A stretch of 64,000 bases of DNA from Cryptomeria japonica (Eukaryota > Streptophyta > Pinopsida > Cupressales > Cupressaceae). The notes under the pieces were generated by a model. It saw only the letters and a program-made list of their open reading frames with translations, searched no databases and was not told the DNA's origin. The stretch covers positions 560,393,945-560,457,944 of the forward strand of contig NC_081413.1 in the NCBI RefSeq assembly GCF_030272615.1. The letters are read 5' to 3'. This document shows positions 29,049 to 42,471 of this stretch, piece by piece (within the stretch, counting starts at the first letter, position 1; the number at the start of each line of letters is the position of its first letter). Both the position numbers and the translations under genes were made by a program.

Positions 29049-31054
29049 TGTTAGAACATAATGTTATTAGGGGTCACATGCTAATAATATTTATATATAA
29101 TGTTCTAATATAAGGTTATAAAACCTTCTATATTATATGCTTTATAAGCATATCCCATTTGAAATTAGTATAATCTAATAAATATTAGATTATTAATTGT
29201 AGTCACATAAATCTGTCCCTTTAATTAAATGAATATTTACTATTTATTTGATTATCTAACCTTCAATAATAAATTAATTAAATTAATATTTAATTAATTC
29301 ATCCTCAAACCATTATCTTATTAATTAAATAAATTATTTAATTTATTTAAATTAATTCATTAAACCAAATTCACAATCAATTAAATAAATAAATAATATT
29401 TATTTAATTTAAAACCCCGTTCCTCTTTTAAATAAATAATTAAAAACTCTTATTTAAATCATAACCCCCCCTCCTTGCATTCTCCTACAAATGCAAGTTG
29501 CAACCACAAGTTGAAATAAATTAATTTTATTTTAATTTAAATCCTATTTTCCCTCACTTGCCAAACCCACTTGCAATCCTAAATCCCCTTCTAGACCCTT
29601 CTAACCACTTTCTAATAATTCCTAATTAGCCTAATCCATCCCCTAAATATTGTCACATTCCTTAGAAACTTGGAGTCACTTCTCAAAGACTCCAAAGTCT
29701 TTGAAAAGAATTTAATGCTTTATGTGTTCAATAAGCTAACCCCTAAAGTCTTCCAAACCACTAATGGCTCTTACATGACCATTAATGGGTCTTACATAAC
29801 CATTTATGGTTAAATCCACTTGCCCCCATGGTTAGAGACTTTATCTCTAACTCAACCCTCATTTGACCCATGGGTCTTTTCAAGCATTTATTGCTTTGAC
29901 CATGGTTATCCTCACTAACTCTTGCACACGAGTTTATCCATTGAATAAAGACATTATTTATTGGATAATGGCTTTATTCTTTCAACTCAACATTAACCTT
30001 ACCTCCCAAGTTAACCGTCAAATCATGTCAAGAATTTACTGCTTATTCCCTCTCCTCTCAACCCATCTCTTGTTGACATTTGTCATCCTTGGACTGGGTT
30101 GAAAGCCCTCACATGGATCTTACACCCTTCAATCCTGACCCTTGTTGAGATTACTCAATCTCAACCCTCCATTGCTTGATTTTACCTATAAATAGAGCTC
30201 ATTTCTTTTTAATCCAGATCCCGAAAGCTTGTATGCATCTAACTTATAGTGAATTTTAGAGAGTATTTAGCATAATCATCTCACATTGTTATTTTGTACT
30301 AAAATTAATCTTAGTTAATTACATAATATCTCATATTTAGTTTGTTTTACACTTGCATTTGCATAGTTTAAAGCATTTACAATCTTGAACCTCCATAAGA
30401 CATCCAAAATAGTTCAAAAAGCTATTGAGAGCTACACTCATTTGTGAACTTGGAGAGGAGAGGAACAAGGGAGGAGAAGCTACCAGCATGGTGGAAGGCA
30501 TTTGGAGATGCCTTGTTGCATTTATTTTCTTTGTTAAATGCTCTATTTTTCTTTTAGTGTCTCTCTTGATATGCTTGCTTAGGATAGTCTTTGATCTTTG
30601 ATTTTCTAACACTAACACTTGTTTCTTGCTTGTTTGTTGGTGTTTGTTATCCTAACCATCCTTTTTGCAAAGCATCATTAATTATTTATGAATGGGGGTT
30701 ATTGAAAAGGTGTGACTAGTGAAGTCACCCTTCCTCCTATATTTAAGGAGGTTCTCTCTCTTTTCAGAGTTGTGTGAATTTGGAGCTTTATGGTGAGTTG
30801 TACCACTATGCACAAGAGGTATTATTGACAATGTGGAAGTATTGGAGGAGTATTGGAGGTTCATGTCTATTTTATGATAGATTATATTTGTAAGTATTTT
30901 AATTAAATGATGCTTTATGGGGTTTTTTATCCGAAAGGGTTTTTCCCATGCATATCTTGTGTAATGTGTACATTTATGCATGCATGCTTCTTATTTCATT
31001 TACTTTATAATCTTGTTTATAATTATTAGTATCATAAGATCCTAATTTCTAACA
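29049..31054 (+). repeat. 5' LTR of a Ty1/copia element (about 2 kb)
   Basis: It starts TGTTAGAACA and ends TTTCTAACA (perfect inverted ends TGTTAGAA/TTCTAACA), and is followed at once by a tRNA-iMet-type primer-binding site. It has a TATA-like CCTATAAATAGAGC at about 30185. The LTR is long and AT-rich with ATTAAATAAATA-type tracts. No matching 3' LTR was found in the window. Confidence 0.7.
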
Positions 31055-31068
31055 TGGTATAGAGCCTA
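31055..31068 (+). other. Primer-binding site (tRNA-iMet type)
   Basis: TGGTATAGAGCC matches the usual TGGTATCAGAGC with one base missing, directly after the LTR's CA end. Confidence 0.75.
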
Positions 31069-34000
31069 TTAGGCTATACTAATCATTTTTATAGGTTATA
31101 CTAGAATATTAATATAATTTGATGAGAAATTTCCCTATGATAAATCAACACATATGCAAGGCATTTTTTTGAAATGCATCTAGTATGCCATCTCTATTAT
31201 TTTTAAAATTAATTCATCAAGGCTAAGTTAGAAAATTCTAATCATTCTTTTTTAAGGTGATACCTAATATTGTTTTTTCATATTAACATCTATTGGATTG
31301 CTAAGTGAAGAATGTTGTTTATTCTTATGAAAATAAAGAAAACAAAATAAATTTGTATATAGATATCATAAATTTCCTTTTATTTTGAAATAATTCACAC
31401 ATTAATTTTTATTTACATTTATTTTTGGAGTAGAGAAGTTTGAGGTAGAAATTCTATCAAAATAAATGAAATTATAGACTAAATGTTTTTTGGATTCATT
31501 ATTACCAATTCTCAAGTGACCTTCATAATTATTTTTATCTTATCATTATGACCTTGATCTTTAAATAAAAAATAGAAAATGAAATATCAATAAACACCTC
31601 ATCATCTTATAAGAATAGTAATAATTAAATATGACTTAATAGTTCCTCCTCATGAGAAAATATGATCAATTATCTAAATATATATTTTTTAACACCACTC
31701 AACAATCATTCAAAATAATTTTGATCTTCCCAATTAAGATTAGAATTAAGTGAATTCTTAATAAGATACAAAACATTCACATTTGAAATATCGATTCTAA
31801 TATTAAATTAAGGACTTATAAATGAATCCTTCTCTTTCATTGCCATATGTTTATAAATTCATCATCCTTATTCAATGTTACAAGACACATTTTTTAAGTT
31901 TGAGCGTGGCAAAACTTATACATGTCATGACATACTATGAATTACGACCTTCTTTGAAAAATCACAACCTTTAGTACAAAGAAGCATGACCTTGTCTCAG
32001 AGATAAACATGTATCATTTTTTATTTTTTTCAATGAGCAAGTCGATTCCTCTCTCTCTCTTTGGCTTAATGATAGATAGTGAAAAGTACACCTGCATTAC
32101 CTTAGTTTCCATTGAGGACTTCTTCTTTCAATCCCTCACAAAGTCGTCTTCACCTATTCTCATTTTACAAAAGGATTCAATCTTTCCTCTCTCCGTTCTT
32201 TAAAAACCTTGTCAAAGGCATACTACTATCTTCCATTAATGATGGTTGACCATAGAGAGAGTTCAAGTCTGAATAAATTTACAACACTTTATAGAGAGGA
32301 GTAGATTCAATTAGAAAGATCTTTTTTGTAGTTGTTTACATGGTCTGCCTACCTATCAACCTAAATTGATTTCATAAATGGCACAATTATCCTCACAAAT
32401 TTTATCATAATTGATTCCTCACTGCCTCCTTAGGAAGGGATCTCATGTTGGCTTTAAGCTATGTAATTGTAAAGGACCCTAGCTTTACCCTAAATTCAAG
32501 TTTTCTCAACACTTCATGATAAATTTTATGTTAATCATGGAAATAAAAATATATTTGCCTCCTCCATCATAGTACTAAGGAAAGATTTATTTTGGCCATA
32601 TCTTATGCATAATTGTGCAAATACAACAATTCATGTACCATGTATATCATTACTATGTAGACATTGAATTCTATCTAACAGAAATTAAAGGCTTATAAGG
32701 TCACAATACAATGGTAAATGAACTGAAAGGTAGTAGAGAATATAGAATAAAGGAATCCTAATCAGTTTAAAATTCTTAATGAATATTACATCTCTAATAT
32801 TAGAATACAATATTCTATTATATCAATAAACAAGTTGAAACCTCACACTACCTTCATTACATCTTAAAAGCATCTCTATTATCCTTTCATGGATTAGAAA
32901 TAATGAACATGGAACTCTTTTATTCTATGCAAATAATATTTCACAAAATGTCATTTCCAAATTCAATCTTCATTTTATAATGGTATAAATGAAAGACAAA
33001 GCAATGTAGAGTTTACGATTTTTTAATTTCTATATAGTTGCAATAATATAAGCTTCAAATTTTTGAAATTACTATGATATATTGTTAGAATTAATAAAAT
33101 TAAGTCTATGGGTAATTGATTTAGTTTTGGTTGTTTAACCTTCCAATTGTTAAGAAAAACAAAGTAAATATTCTAGGAGCATAATCCTTGAAAGTGTCTT
33201 ACAATTCTAATACCAACTTTCACTAAGAAAATGGTGGTTATAAGCCCAAATTATATAAAATGGAATTAAGCATAAGCTCTTGAATACAAAAGAGACAATG
33301 AAAACTAGAGTTCATAATCTTATATTTATTCTATATTACAAACCAAGATTCTAGTCTTTAAAAGTAACAAAATCACATCTATAGTACATATGCCTTTCTA
33401 AAAACCCTGAGAGTATTAACTCACAAAATCTTAGCCAAAGGCATATTGGATTTATTGATGGTGGGATACAACCATATATTATGATGGTTAAAGAAAAGAC
33501 CAATCCTAAACCTATCTCCATTCATTGTTTAGGAATCTTTTGTTTGAGTCAAAACCCTTTGAAACTTTATGAGAAATAAAATAATCTTAAAATTTAGATA
33601 AGACCAAAGTGATGAGGAGTTTGAAGAAAGAAACTCCAAGATTTATTTTTGTAAGAAAAACTAATAGAGATCTGTAGTTCCTCTAAATTCTCAAGCCTTC
33701 AAACATTTAATTTTTTAAACATCTATTGAGTGAAAAGTGCAATGCTATTTCTATGAACATCTATGAAAAAATATTATAGGCCATGTGAAATCCTCGGGGA
33801 ATACTTGGGTGATTATTAGTGATTACATAAACTATGCATATATCTTCTAGAAGTTTGCATATAAAGTAGTAAAAGGATGAGTGCAACAATTGATAAGGTT
33901 TGAGGATTTTTTTAAGAATTCAAGTCAAAAGATCAATCTTTTTTTTCTTTATACCTATAACTAGAGATTAGTAATTTACATGTGCAAAATTTGATATAAT

Positions 34001-34629
34001 ACCATGAAATAATTGGACCCTAAAATACATACGTGGTCTGTACAACCATCTAAGGAGTCACTATTTATCTCAAAGAACACTCACTTTTGTTATATTAAAA
34101 GTGGCATATTAATTCCAATCTTGCAATGATATATAGATGACATGATGAATGAAAAAATGAATTTTTTTAAACCCTTACATCTCCATACTTCAAAGTAAAA
34201 CTACATAAGCTTTAAAATGTATTTGGTTATTAAATTTTTTTTTCTCCCTTGAGTGTTACTTTAACTAACTTTTTTTATGATCTTAAGTATCTAAATTTCT
34301 TAGGTGTAAAGGACTCTTTTATAATGGGTGGCTATTGCTCTTATGAACTTTCTGGGGAGCAAACCTAGAAAGGATAGCTCACCCAATACTTAATTTTTTA
34401 TTTTTTTTATGGATGATTACTATATGTAGTAGCATGCCTATTTTGTATTTTAAACAAGAAAAATAATTATTCATGCTTATTCATGAAAATATATGTCGAT
34501 CTCCTTACTACCAATCATTGGACTATATTTTACATTTATGAGGAATATTATATATGATATTTTGCAAATGACAAATGCATAATATTATGTTCTTTCTTTT
34601 CACAAAAAATTAACTTTAATTGATTACTA
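31069..34629. other. Decayed, AT-rich presumed copia interior
   Basis: This lies between a copia primer-binding site and a copia RNase H remnant, on the same strand and at a plausible distance. All frames are short and I recognise no Gag, integrase or RT motif. It may be heavily decayed or replaced by other insertions. Confidence 0.4.
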
Positions 34630-34990
34630 TGTTACTAACTATATTGTTTCTTCTATGGTAAGGTTATGCCTTCAAAACACATGGTGGAAGTGCTATTACA
34701 TGGATGACACAATAGTTTAATAAGAAGACTATCTTTTATGTTTCTTTGAATTAGATGAGAAAAATATGAATGTAGCTTCTAGAGAATCAATATGGCCTTG
34801 AAGATTTATGGAAGAGTTCCATTTGGATACATGTAGAAGTACCATCTTACTGAAAGATATCTTAATCTTTCCAAGAAATATCATTTCTAAAGATCAAATG
34901 AATATTGAAAATCATGGGCACCTTACTCAAGTAAAAGTATTCCATAATAAAGACACTTTGAAGATTATCATTGGTACCTCACTTAAGTGA
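34630..34990 (+). pseudogene. Ty1/copia RNase H remnant
   Basis: The plus strand gives GYAFKTHGGSAITWMTQ, the copia RNase H motif G-Y-x-F-x-x-G-G-A-I-x-W-x-S-K, then a stop. It continues NVASRESIW, equivalent to the E-Y-M-A-A-S...E-A-I-W-L-R-R segment. Several stops (TAG, TGA) interrupt it. Downstream frames drift into a tandem repeat. Position just upstream of a copia-style polypurine tract supports the assignment. Confidence 0.65.
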
Positions 34991-35075
34991 AAGTATTCCA
35001 TAATAAAGGCAGTTTGAAGATCATGGGCACTTCACTCAAGTGAAATCATTCCATAATAAGACACCTTGGAGATCA
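34915..35075 (+). repeat. Three-copy tandem repeat of about 55 bp
   Basis: Each unit contains (G)GGCAC(T)TCACTCAAGTGAAA then ATTCCATAATAA and a GAAGATCATG-like end. Each has an internal ACTCAAGT/ACTTAAGT-type palindromic core. Confidence 0.7.
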
Positions 35076-35139
35076 TGGGCACATGCTATATATTGTAATT
35101 TTTTCCATCACTTTCAAATCCTCTATGCAGTGATTGGCT

Positions 35140-35335
35140 TTTAGGTGATGACATTAAGGGGGAGTGTACATGACACCACCTAGTGGCTAAATCCTAGATG
35201 TGAAACCTAATAGGCATAAGACCTTTAGGAATTATATACTATAAATTCAAATAATGCTTGGCCTTAGGTGATGCCATTGAGGGGGAGTGTGCATGCAATG
35301 ACACCACCTAGTGGCTAAATCCTTGTTTTAAATCC
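35140..35335 (+). repeat. Tandem duplication of polypurine tract and LTR start
   Basis: TTAGGTGATGACATTAAGG...ACACCACCTAGTGGCTAAATCC occurs at about 35141-35205 and again, diverged, at about 35264-35328. Confidence 0.75.
35154..35164 (+). other. Copia polypurine tract
   Basis: TTAAGGGGGAG directly before TGTACATGACACC, in the common copia arrangement. A duplicate is at 35277-35286. Confidence 0.7.
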
Positions 35336-35640
35336 TACAAGTAGGCATATGTCCCAATAAGTATGAAACAAGACCTATATAGGCATTAGTAAGTCCTATA
35401 TATGAAATTTTTTCATGCACTAATCCCCATGTTCTCTTAAAAAAAACTTTTCTACTATCCTAACTCACCTACTCCCAATGGTGAGCCTAGGGCTTCATTC
35501 TATCTCCTCCTCAAGGACCTGAAAAACCATAAATCCTATCCTAAAACTATATATAGACCCTAACCTATCATTCCTATTTATTTCAATAGGTTCCATCAAA
35601 TAATTCTTAGGTTAGAGCCATTTTTGCTCTTAAACCCTAC
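35165..35640 (+). repeat. 3' LTR-like region, limits partly uncertain
   Basis: It starts after a polypurine tract and includes a TATA box, ACTATATATAGACCC near 35550, typical of LTR promoters. It does not resemble the 29049-31054 LTR, so two different copia elements may be juxtaposed. The right end is not clear. Confidence 0.45.
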
Positions 35641-36329
35641 TTGCAAGGGTTTTACACCAAGTTGCAAAGAATGGATGATATCTCCACAACTATAGACAAT
35701 CATACCTAAAAATCAAACTTAATGACAAAAAAATTCAATGAACACTCATTCCCTGCTATGAGTTTGTACAACCAAGTCTATATTGGACTATACCAAGCAA
35801 TGAAAACAAGAGAAAACTATCAAAAATGGTGAAAGGCAAGTTTGTTTCAAAATCCAAAAACTTGTTCTTGCATTTCCAATCCTCCAGCCTAGACAATGAA
35901 GTGAATTTTGGATTTTATTCTCTTATATCAGTTGGTTCAACCAACTTTTCAATGCCATCTACCAAAAATGCTACTTTTGCAAAAATTACAAAATGTTGCT
36001 CAACAACTTTTACATCTTTTTACTCCTAAGATGCAACTTTGCATTCTAATGCATTTAAAGCATTCTGAAGGTCCTCAAACACCCTAGAATTCCTAAAAAC
36101 AACACCATTGATCCCTATTACATGAATACATTTATCTGGAGTACTTCTCCTTCGAACTACCTAAGCATTTCACTTCTCAGGCTGACAACATCCTGAACAC
36201 AAATGACTCAAACAAAACCTTGGACAACTCAACCATGGCTCTACTGAGTCCCAAATGGTTGGTCCATTATTAAATCACAAATACAACACACAAAACTTCA
36301 AAGAAAACAAAAAATTCATGCTTGGAGTG
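35641..36329. other. No recognised feature
   Basis: Short frames only; no domain, RNA gene or clear repeat seen. Confidence 0.4.
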
Positions 36330-39300
36330 TTAGGTACCTTGCACCAATGCTCTCCAAGGTTCGGCAAAATCCAGGTCATCATCATACAAGGTCTTCAACT
36401 CCTCAAATCCTAATACTGTAACTCTCATATTTGTCAACAAACTTCTTCTACTACTCAATGCATCAACAAATTTGTTTGACTTCTCACTCCTATGCTTCAA
36501 TGCAAAGGTGTAACTTTGCAAAAATTCTATCCATCTCATATGTCTCTGATTCAACTTACTCTTACTATTCAAATACTGCAAATCTTGATGATCGGTATAC
36601 AACACAAACTCCTTAGGTAACAAGTAATGTCTCCAATTCTTCAAGGCTTGAACTATGGCATTAAATTCTTGATCATACACTGAATATCTCCTTTGGGCAT
36701 CAATCAATTTCTCACTAAAATAAGCTTCTGCTCTCCCTTCCCGACTCAAGACTACTCCTATTGTTGTTCCACTTGCATCACAATCTACTTGAAATACTTT
36801 TTTGAAATCTAGTAAAGCTAGAACAAGCTGCTCAATCACTTTCTATTTCAACAGTTCAAAACTTTGTTTGCTTCAGTGGCCCACTTGAACTCCTTCCTAT
36901 CTCCCCTCATTGTCCATGAAATGATGTTACCTCTCCAATTCTTTTCGGTGTAGGCCATTCTACAATTGCGTTTCATTTCTTAGGGTCCATCTTCAAACCA
37001 TCATCAAATATTACATATCCTAAATAGACTAACTCTTCCTTCATGAAAGTACACTTCTTTAGGTTTATCAACAACTTCTCTTCTCTCAACATCTACAAAA
37101 CTTTTCTTAAATGAAACAAATGCTCCTCTTTTTTCTTATTGAAAATCAAAATGTCATCCAAATATACAATAACAAACTTACCTAAGAATTTTTTCAATAC
37201 CTCATTCATCAACCTCATTAAACGACTCTTGTGCATTAGCCAATCCAAAAGGCATCACCAACCACTCATACAATCCTTCATTTATCTTGAATTCTATCTT
37301 CCACTCATCTCCTTCTTTGATCCTGATCTGATGATATCCATTCCTCAAGTCTATCTTGGTAAAATATTTGTCTCCACTCAAACTATCCATTAAGTTATCC
37401 ATCCCAGGCAAAGGAAATAGGTATTTTTTTTTTATTGTGATCTTGTTTATTGCTTTGGAATCGGTACACATCCTCCATTCTCAATTCTTATTAGGTGCTA
37501 ACATTATTGTTACTACATAAGGAATCAAACTTTCTTTGATCAAACCTTTCTTCAACAATTCTTTCACTTGTCTATTCAACTCTTCATTCTCTACTAGTGT
37601 CATCCAATGTGCAACTTTCTTAGGAAAGCTAGCTTCGGGAATTAGGTCCATGCAATGACTGATACTTCTGGTAATCCATGAGGCAAATTATCTAATATTA
37701 TGTCCTCATACTCTGTCAGCAACTCTTTTATCTCTTTCATTTTTTCTTCTTCATGCTCTAGATTCTTAGTCTTTTTAGAAACTAAGGAAAAACACAGATT
37801 CTCAGGTCACATCTCATTTAGGAATTTCCTTCCATCCACCAAATAGACTCTAGAATTTGTACAAACTTCACTCTTCAAAGGCTCCTCCAAGGGTAACAAG
37901 GTTTCCTTCATCCCATTGGCCATGCTAGTGTATATATTCTTTCTCCCATCATGTATTGCCTATCTGTCTAATTGCCAAGGTCTACCCAACAAAAGGTGAC
38001 AAATATCCATAGGCATAATATCATACAAGATTTTATCATGATAATTCCTAATTTTCAATTTTACGAGACATTTCTCACTTACTAACAACTTATGTTCATC
38101 CCGAATCTATGCTATTTGATAAGGCTTAGGGTGTTTCAATCTTTCCAAATTCAACTTAGTCACCATCTCTCCTAAAACAAGGTTATCTAAACTACCACTA
38201 TCAATAAAAACTTTACATCACTTACCAGATACCTTACATCTAGTCTTCAACAAATTCCTCTTCTGCAAGGGCTCTTCATCTCCTCCAGTATGACACAGAT
38301 CTCTCCTCATCATAAATAGTTCTCCATCTTCTGATTTATTAGCTGATTTAGTGGGGATTTTTTCCACCACTATTTTTCTCTAGGTATTCTTTGCCTTCTT
38401 ACACTTGAAAGCATGATGTCTTTCTCCTCAACACTTAAATCAAGTACCTCTAAATCCTCTCTTATCTTGTCTTCTGCCATCTTTTCCAAAATCCTCATTC
38501 CGGTGGCCATCTGGTTCTCTTCTCTGGTATAAATTTTTGTCATCCTTCCGACATGAATTGCCATCTAATTTTATTGCTTCCTTGTCCTTGTTTTGATCTG
38601 TACAGGTTCCTCTTCCACCTTGAAATATTTTTCCAAAAAACCTTCCACCTCTACCTCTCTGTCTCTGCTCATATCTTTTGTTCAGCTTCTCTTATGCTTT
38701 TAGAGCATACTGATAAGCCTCTTCAACACTTTCCAAGTTGATCAAAATGAGTTCATCTTGTATAGACATCCGAAATCCATTCAAATATCTTGCAACTTAT
38801 TCAAATTCATCATCAACATGTCTGGATCTGATATTCAACTTGTAAAATGCTTCAGTGTACTCCTTCACACTAGATTCCTTCTGCAACTTCTAGAACAGAT
38901 TCACTTGATAATCAATTGGAATAAATTTTGATTTCAACTTAGCAACCATTCGATCCCATGTCTTGATCTTCTCTTTACCTTTTCTCTTTCTATCAACCTA
39001 CAAATGTTCCCACCAAAGAGATGCATGTCCATTCAACTGGGTACAAACATATTTCACCTTCCTTTCTTCGACAGTGTTCTCAAAATCAAAATATTTCTCC
39101 ATCTCTGAGATCCAATCCATCAATTCATCTAAATCCAAATTTCCATCATATTCTGATGGGGTAAAATAAGGTTTAGTATTCACCCTATTCAAAACCCTCA
39201 AAAACTTCTCTTCATCTAGATCAATCATCGGTGGGTTTACTTGTTTTGCCACAACTTCATCTACTTCATCTTCACTTACATCCTCAGTATGTCGACCTGT

Positions 39301-39420
39301 TCTCTGGGCTGTCTCAACGCCTTCCAATTAGGCTGAAATTCCTCTCAACATTTCCATCGCTGTTGGGTGTTCATTCCCATGCCCTCCACCATTCTTATTT
39401 TCTCTTTACACCATCTTCAC
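36330..39420 (-). pseudogene. Truncated Ty3/gypsy gag-pol
   Basis: The minus strand reads Gag (39327-38998: YFTPSEYDGNLDLDELMDW, LNGHASLWWEHL), a frame-broken CCHC knuckle near 38400-38460, and a protease with FIDSGS near 38190. RT follows at 37471-37202 ([42 protein letters not shown]). RNase H is at 36839-36330 (FQVDCDASGTTIGVVLSREG, YDQEFNAIVQALKNWRHYL, VLYTDHQDLQYL). Many frameshifts and stops break it. RT wording is closest to the chromovirus type. Integrase is absent: the sequence ends after RNase H, so the 3' part is truncated. It belongs to a different lineage from the Tat-like elements on the left. Confidence 0.85.
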
Positions 39421-39507
39421 ATCAGTCCTTTGCAGTTGCAGGTTGGATCCACAATCCACCACCCCACAAAAATATTCTCAGGACAACGAAATCTCCAGAA
39501 TGAAATC

Positions 39508-39521
39508 TCACTCTGATACCA
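39508..39521 (-). other. Primer-binding site (tRNA-iMet)
   Basis: TGGTATCAGAGTG on the minus strand, a match to the initiator-Met tRNA 3' end, between gag and the LTR. Confidence 0.85.
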
Positions 39522-39524
39522 CTT

Positions 39525-40226
39525 TGTGCAGTCATCAGTTAGGAGGGACCTCAAAGAGAACAATTTGGTCTGGTCAGCAAGAGTAAAGACAACATAAACA
39601 CAAGGATATGATGGAGGCAATACAAAATAAAATGAATTATATCATGAAAATTTCTTACAATCAACCGGTAACATATGAGTTACAAAACCGGCTTACAAGC
39701 CTACTAAAACATTCTCAATTATAGAATAGGTTACAACTGGGACCTCAAAACTAAATATCTAGCTTCTATGTTCTATCTAATACCTTTAATCTTTATTCTA
39801 ATGCTTAATTAAAATGATTTATATGATCCAAAGGATTCGATCGCCCAAAAAAGGGATCAAATACCAAATAACAAGACCTAGTTTGTAAAAGCAACAAGGT
39901 TAGCCTCCACCAAAGAAATTCCTCTGGAAAATCCAAAGGATGAAGTGTAGAACACAAGGAAGGTCGACCACACACCAAGGAACATCAAAATCAATGCTCA
40001 TAACTCTACAAGCTATGGAAGGGATCAGGTAGATCACTAATGCAAATAGGTTTAGGCAACAAGTAATAGAAAACTGTCTTAGAAATCGATAGATATTACC
40101 AGAAAATGATCCAAATGCTCTGTGGTTTTGGAATAAGGAAGATGATCAATTCTTCAAGCAAAATCCAACTCCACAAGATCTAGTGAGACAATGCTAGAAA
40201 ATGCAGAATGAAATACTGAAAACTAC
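39525..40226 (-). repeat. 5' LTR of the truncated Ty3/gypsy element
   Basis: On the minus strand it would start TGTAGTTTTC (40226) and end GACTGCACA (39525), three bases from the primer-binding site. The right limit could instead be near 40260. No partner LTR is present. Confidence 0.5.
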
Positions 40227-40260
40227 AAACAAAAAAGAAATATTTTTATTGGTTGATGCA

Positions 40261-42471
40261 TGATTGCCAAGAATCGGGGATTCTCCTACATTAGATTGAT
40301 TGTTTCTTATTTCATACTTGGGAAATCCTTTTTCATGTTTTGGAATTCTGAGATTAAGTTTCCCATATCTATGGTTGAAAAAGGAATTGTTTTATCTTCC
40401 ATGAAGGGGCTGTGTGTTGTTAATCTTGCTTCATTTTCACATTTCTCCTTTGTTTGAATCTAGGTGTAGGGTTGTGTTGTTTTGGAGAGTTGGTGTCCAT
40501 GTTTCTTAATATTTTATCTACTATTTCTATGGATTACTAGAAGTGAGTTTTGTGTATGAAGATGGAAGAGACTCTATGCAAAGTTGGGCAATGTATACCT
40601 TGATTTGGTCTATGCCTATTTATTTCATGTTGTATATTTTGTTTTGGGCTATTTACGTCATCATGAACCTATGTCAAGGATGTAATCTATATTTGAGTGG
40701 ACTCTAGTCTTAATTGTATAATTTTCATTTATTTATTAGTTGGTTTTTATTCTTTGTTGCAAAAGTGTTAAATTGGTGAACAAGTGCACTGAAGTTTTTT
40801 GTATATGCACTATCCATTTTGTCATATGCATTATTATGTACCTTGTATGCACTAGACTAGGTGTCAAATGTGCTAGTCAATATGTCAAAGGTGTCATTCT
40901 ATTGTTCGTATGCGCCATGGTTTTAATCGAAAGCATTATTTTATTTCACAAATGTGCTAGTCTAGTTAATATATGCACTATAGTTAGTTTTGGATACACT
41001 GCTCTGGTTAAAGAAGATGCCATAGAATATTTTGTATGTTTTAGTTCATTCTGTGATTGTGCCGGTCTATTGTATTTGGTTTTATGAGTTGATTTTTGTT
41101 GTCTGAGACTTATTTTGTCAGACTAGTGGCTTACATAATACATTTCTATGTTTTTTGAGATCGTTTGTTGTTCCAAATTTTGTTCTATCTGATCTATTAT
41201 TGGATTTATGATGCATTTGGTTATTGGATAAGACTATTATGGTTGCACAAATTTATTGGATTTTGATATTGGCTTTGTATCATGCTTAAGGGTATTGGTT
41301 AAGACTGCTATGGTTGCACTAATTTATTGGATTTTGATATTGGCTCTATATCATGCTTAAGGGTATTGTCTCTTGGTTATATATGTTATTTGAGATTTCT
41401 GTATCTTAAAATTTTTGAATTAGTTATGTTATGATGTCATTTAGATTTCGATCCTATGGTGGATATTTGTGATATTATTTTTGGAAGAGCCTTATTTTCC
41501 TGAATATGTTATGTTATACCTTATGTTTAGCAGCACGATTGGGAGAGTGGATTTCAAGTGAGTGTTGGGGTCATGAAAGATATATTACCTAGATATGACC
41601 TTATATAGATGTCGAGGTCTAAACTACCAAGAGATCTCATTGAAATTTTTCTATGTGTAAATAAGTGATAACCATGAATAATAAATTAATCTAGATGGGA
41701 AGGGTAATATTATTTCACATTATTAAGATAATGACTAGATTTGTGGTGCCTCACTCATGGGATAGAGTGCTAGTATATGCTCAAGATGAGATTCGGGAAG
41801 GTCTCAGAGAGGCAACTGAAATCCCTTGATTCTCTCAAAGGTTGAGACAATTAACATGAGTATCACAAGTGTTAGGGAAAGAGACCACTAGGATAATCCC
41901 CTTTTAAGGTGATAGCATGAGATGACACTCTTCCCTATATGCATCCTATTTTCTTATGATTGGATTTGTTTGGCAGCCCTTGGAGTATTGTTATATTTGT
42001 TGTCTTGTTCTTTATGGTTGAGCCTTCTTTTGTGGTTTTGGTTTCATCTTGTGGATAGTCATGAGATATGTTATGTCCTTTGGTTGTTAGGTTTCAAACT
42101 AGGTTTAGAGTGTATATGGGATGCCATGTCATTCTCCATAGCATAGGGGTGGACCTTATCAATTCCACATGGTTAGGTAGTTTGATGCCTTCTTCCATTG
42201 GGATTAGCTCTCCATCGGATGTTTGTGTGCGTGGAGTGGATTTTTTTTATCTTTTCAGATTGAGCTTGGATTTTTGGAGTGGATTCTATAATCTTGTGGT
42301 TAGATATATTAGTGTAATCATGCACTTTGAATAAATGCATTCATAATGTTGGACTATAATTCATTATAGTAGTTATGGTAATTATGTGATGATCCTCATG
42401 TATGGAATATGATATGTAAATGGAATATTAATATTGTAGCTTGGAGTTGTAGAGGGGTGAAGGTATTCTTG
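40261..42471. other. No recognised gene; one tandem duplication
   Basis: T/G-rich plus-strand sequence with short frames only. A direct duplication of about 75 bp is at about 41216-41375. Confidence 0.45.
41216..41375 (+). repeat. Direct tandem duplication of about 75 bp
   Basis: Two copies of a block containing GACT(A/G)(T/C)TATGGTTGCAC, then ATTTATTGGATTTTGATATT and ATCATGCTTAAGGGTATTG, with few differences. Confidence 0.8.

Noticed and set aside
29049-31054. Solo LTR
   Set aside because: The flanks AAAAG and TGGTA are not a target duplication, and the right flank is a primer-binding site, so it is a 5' LTR of an element.
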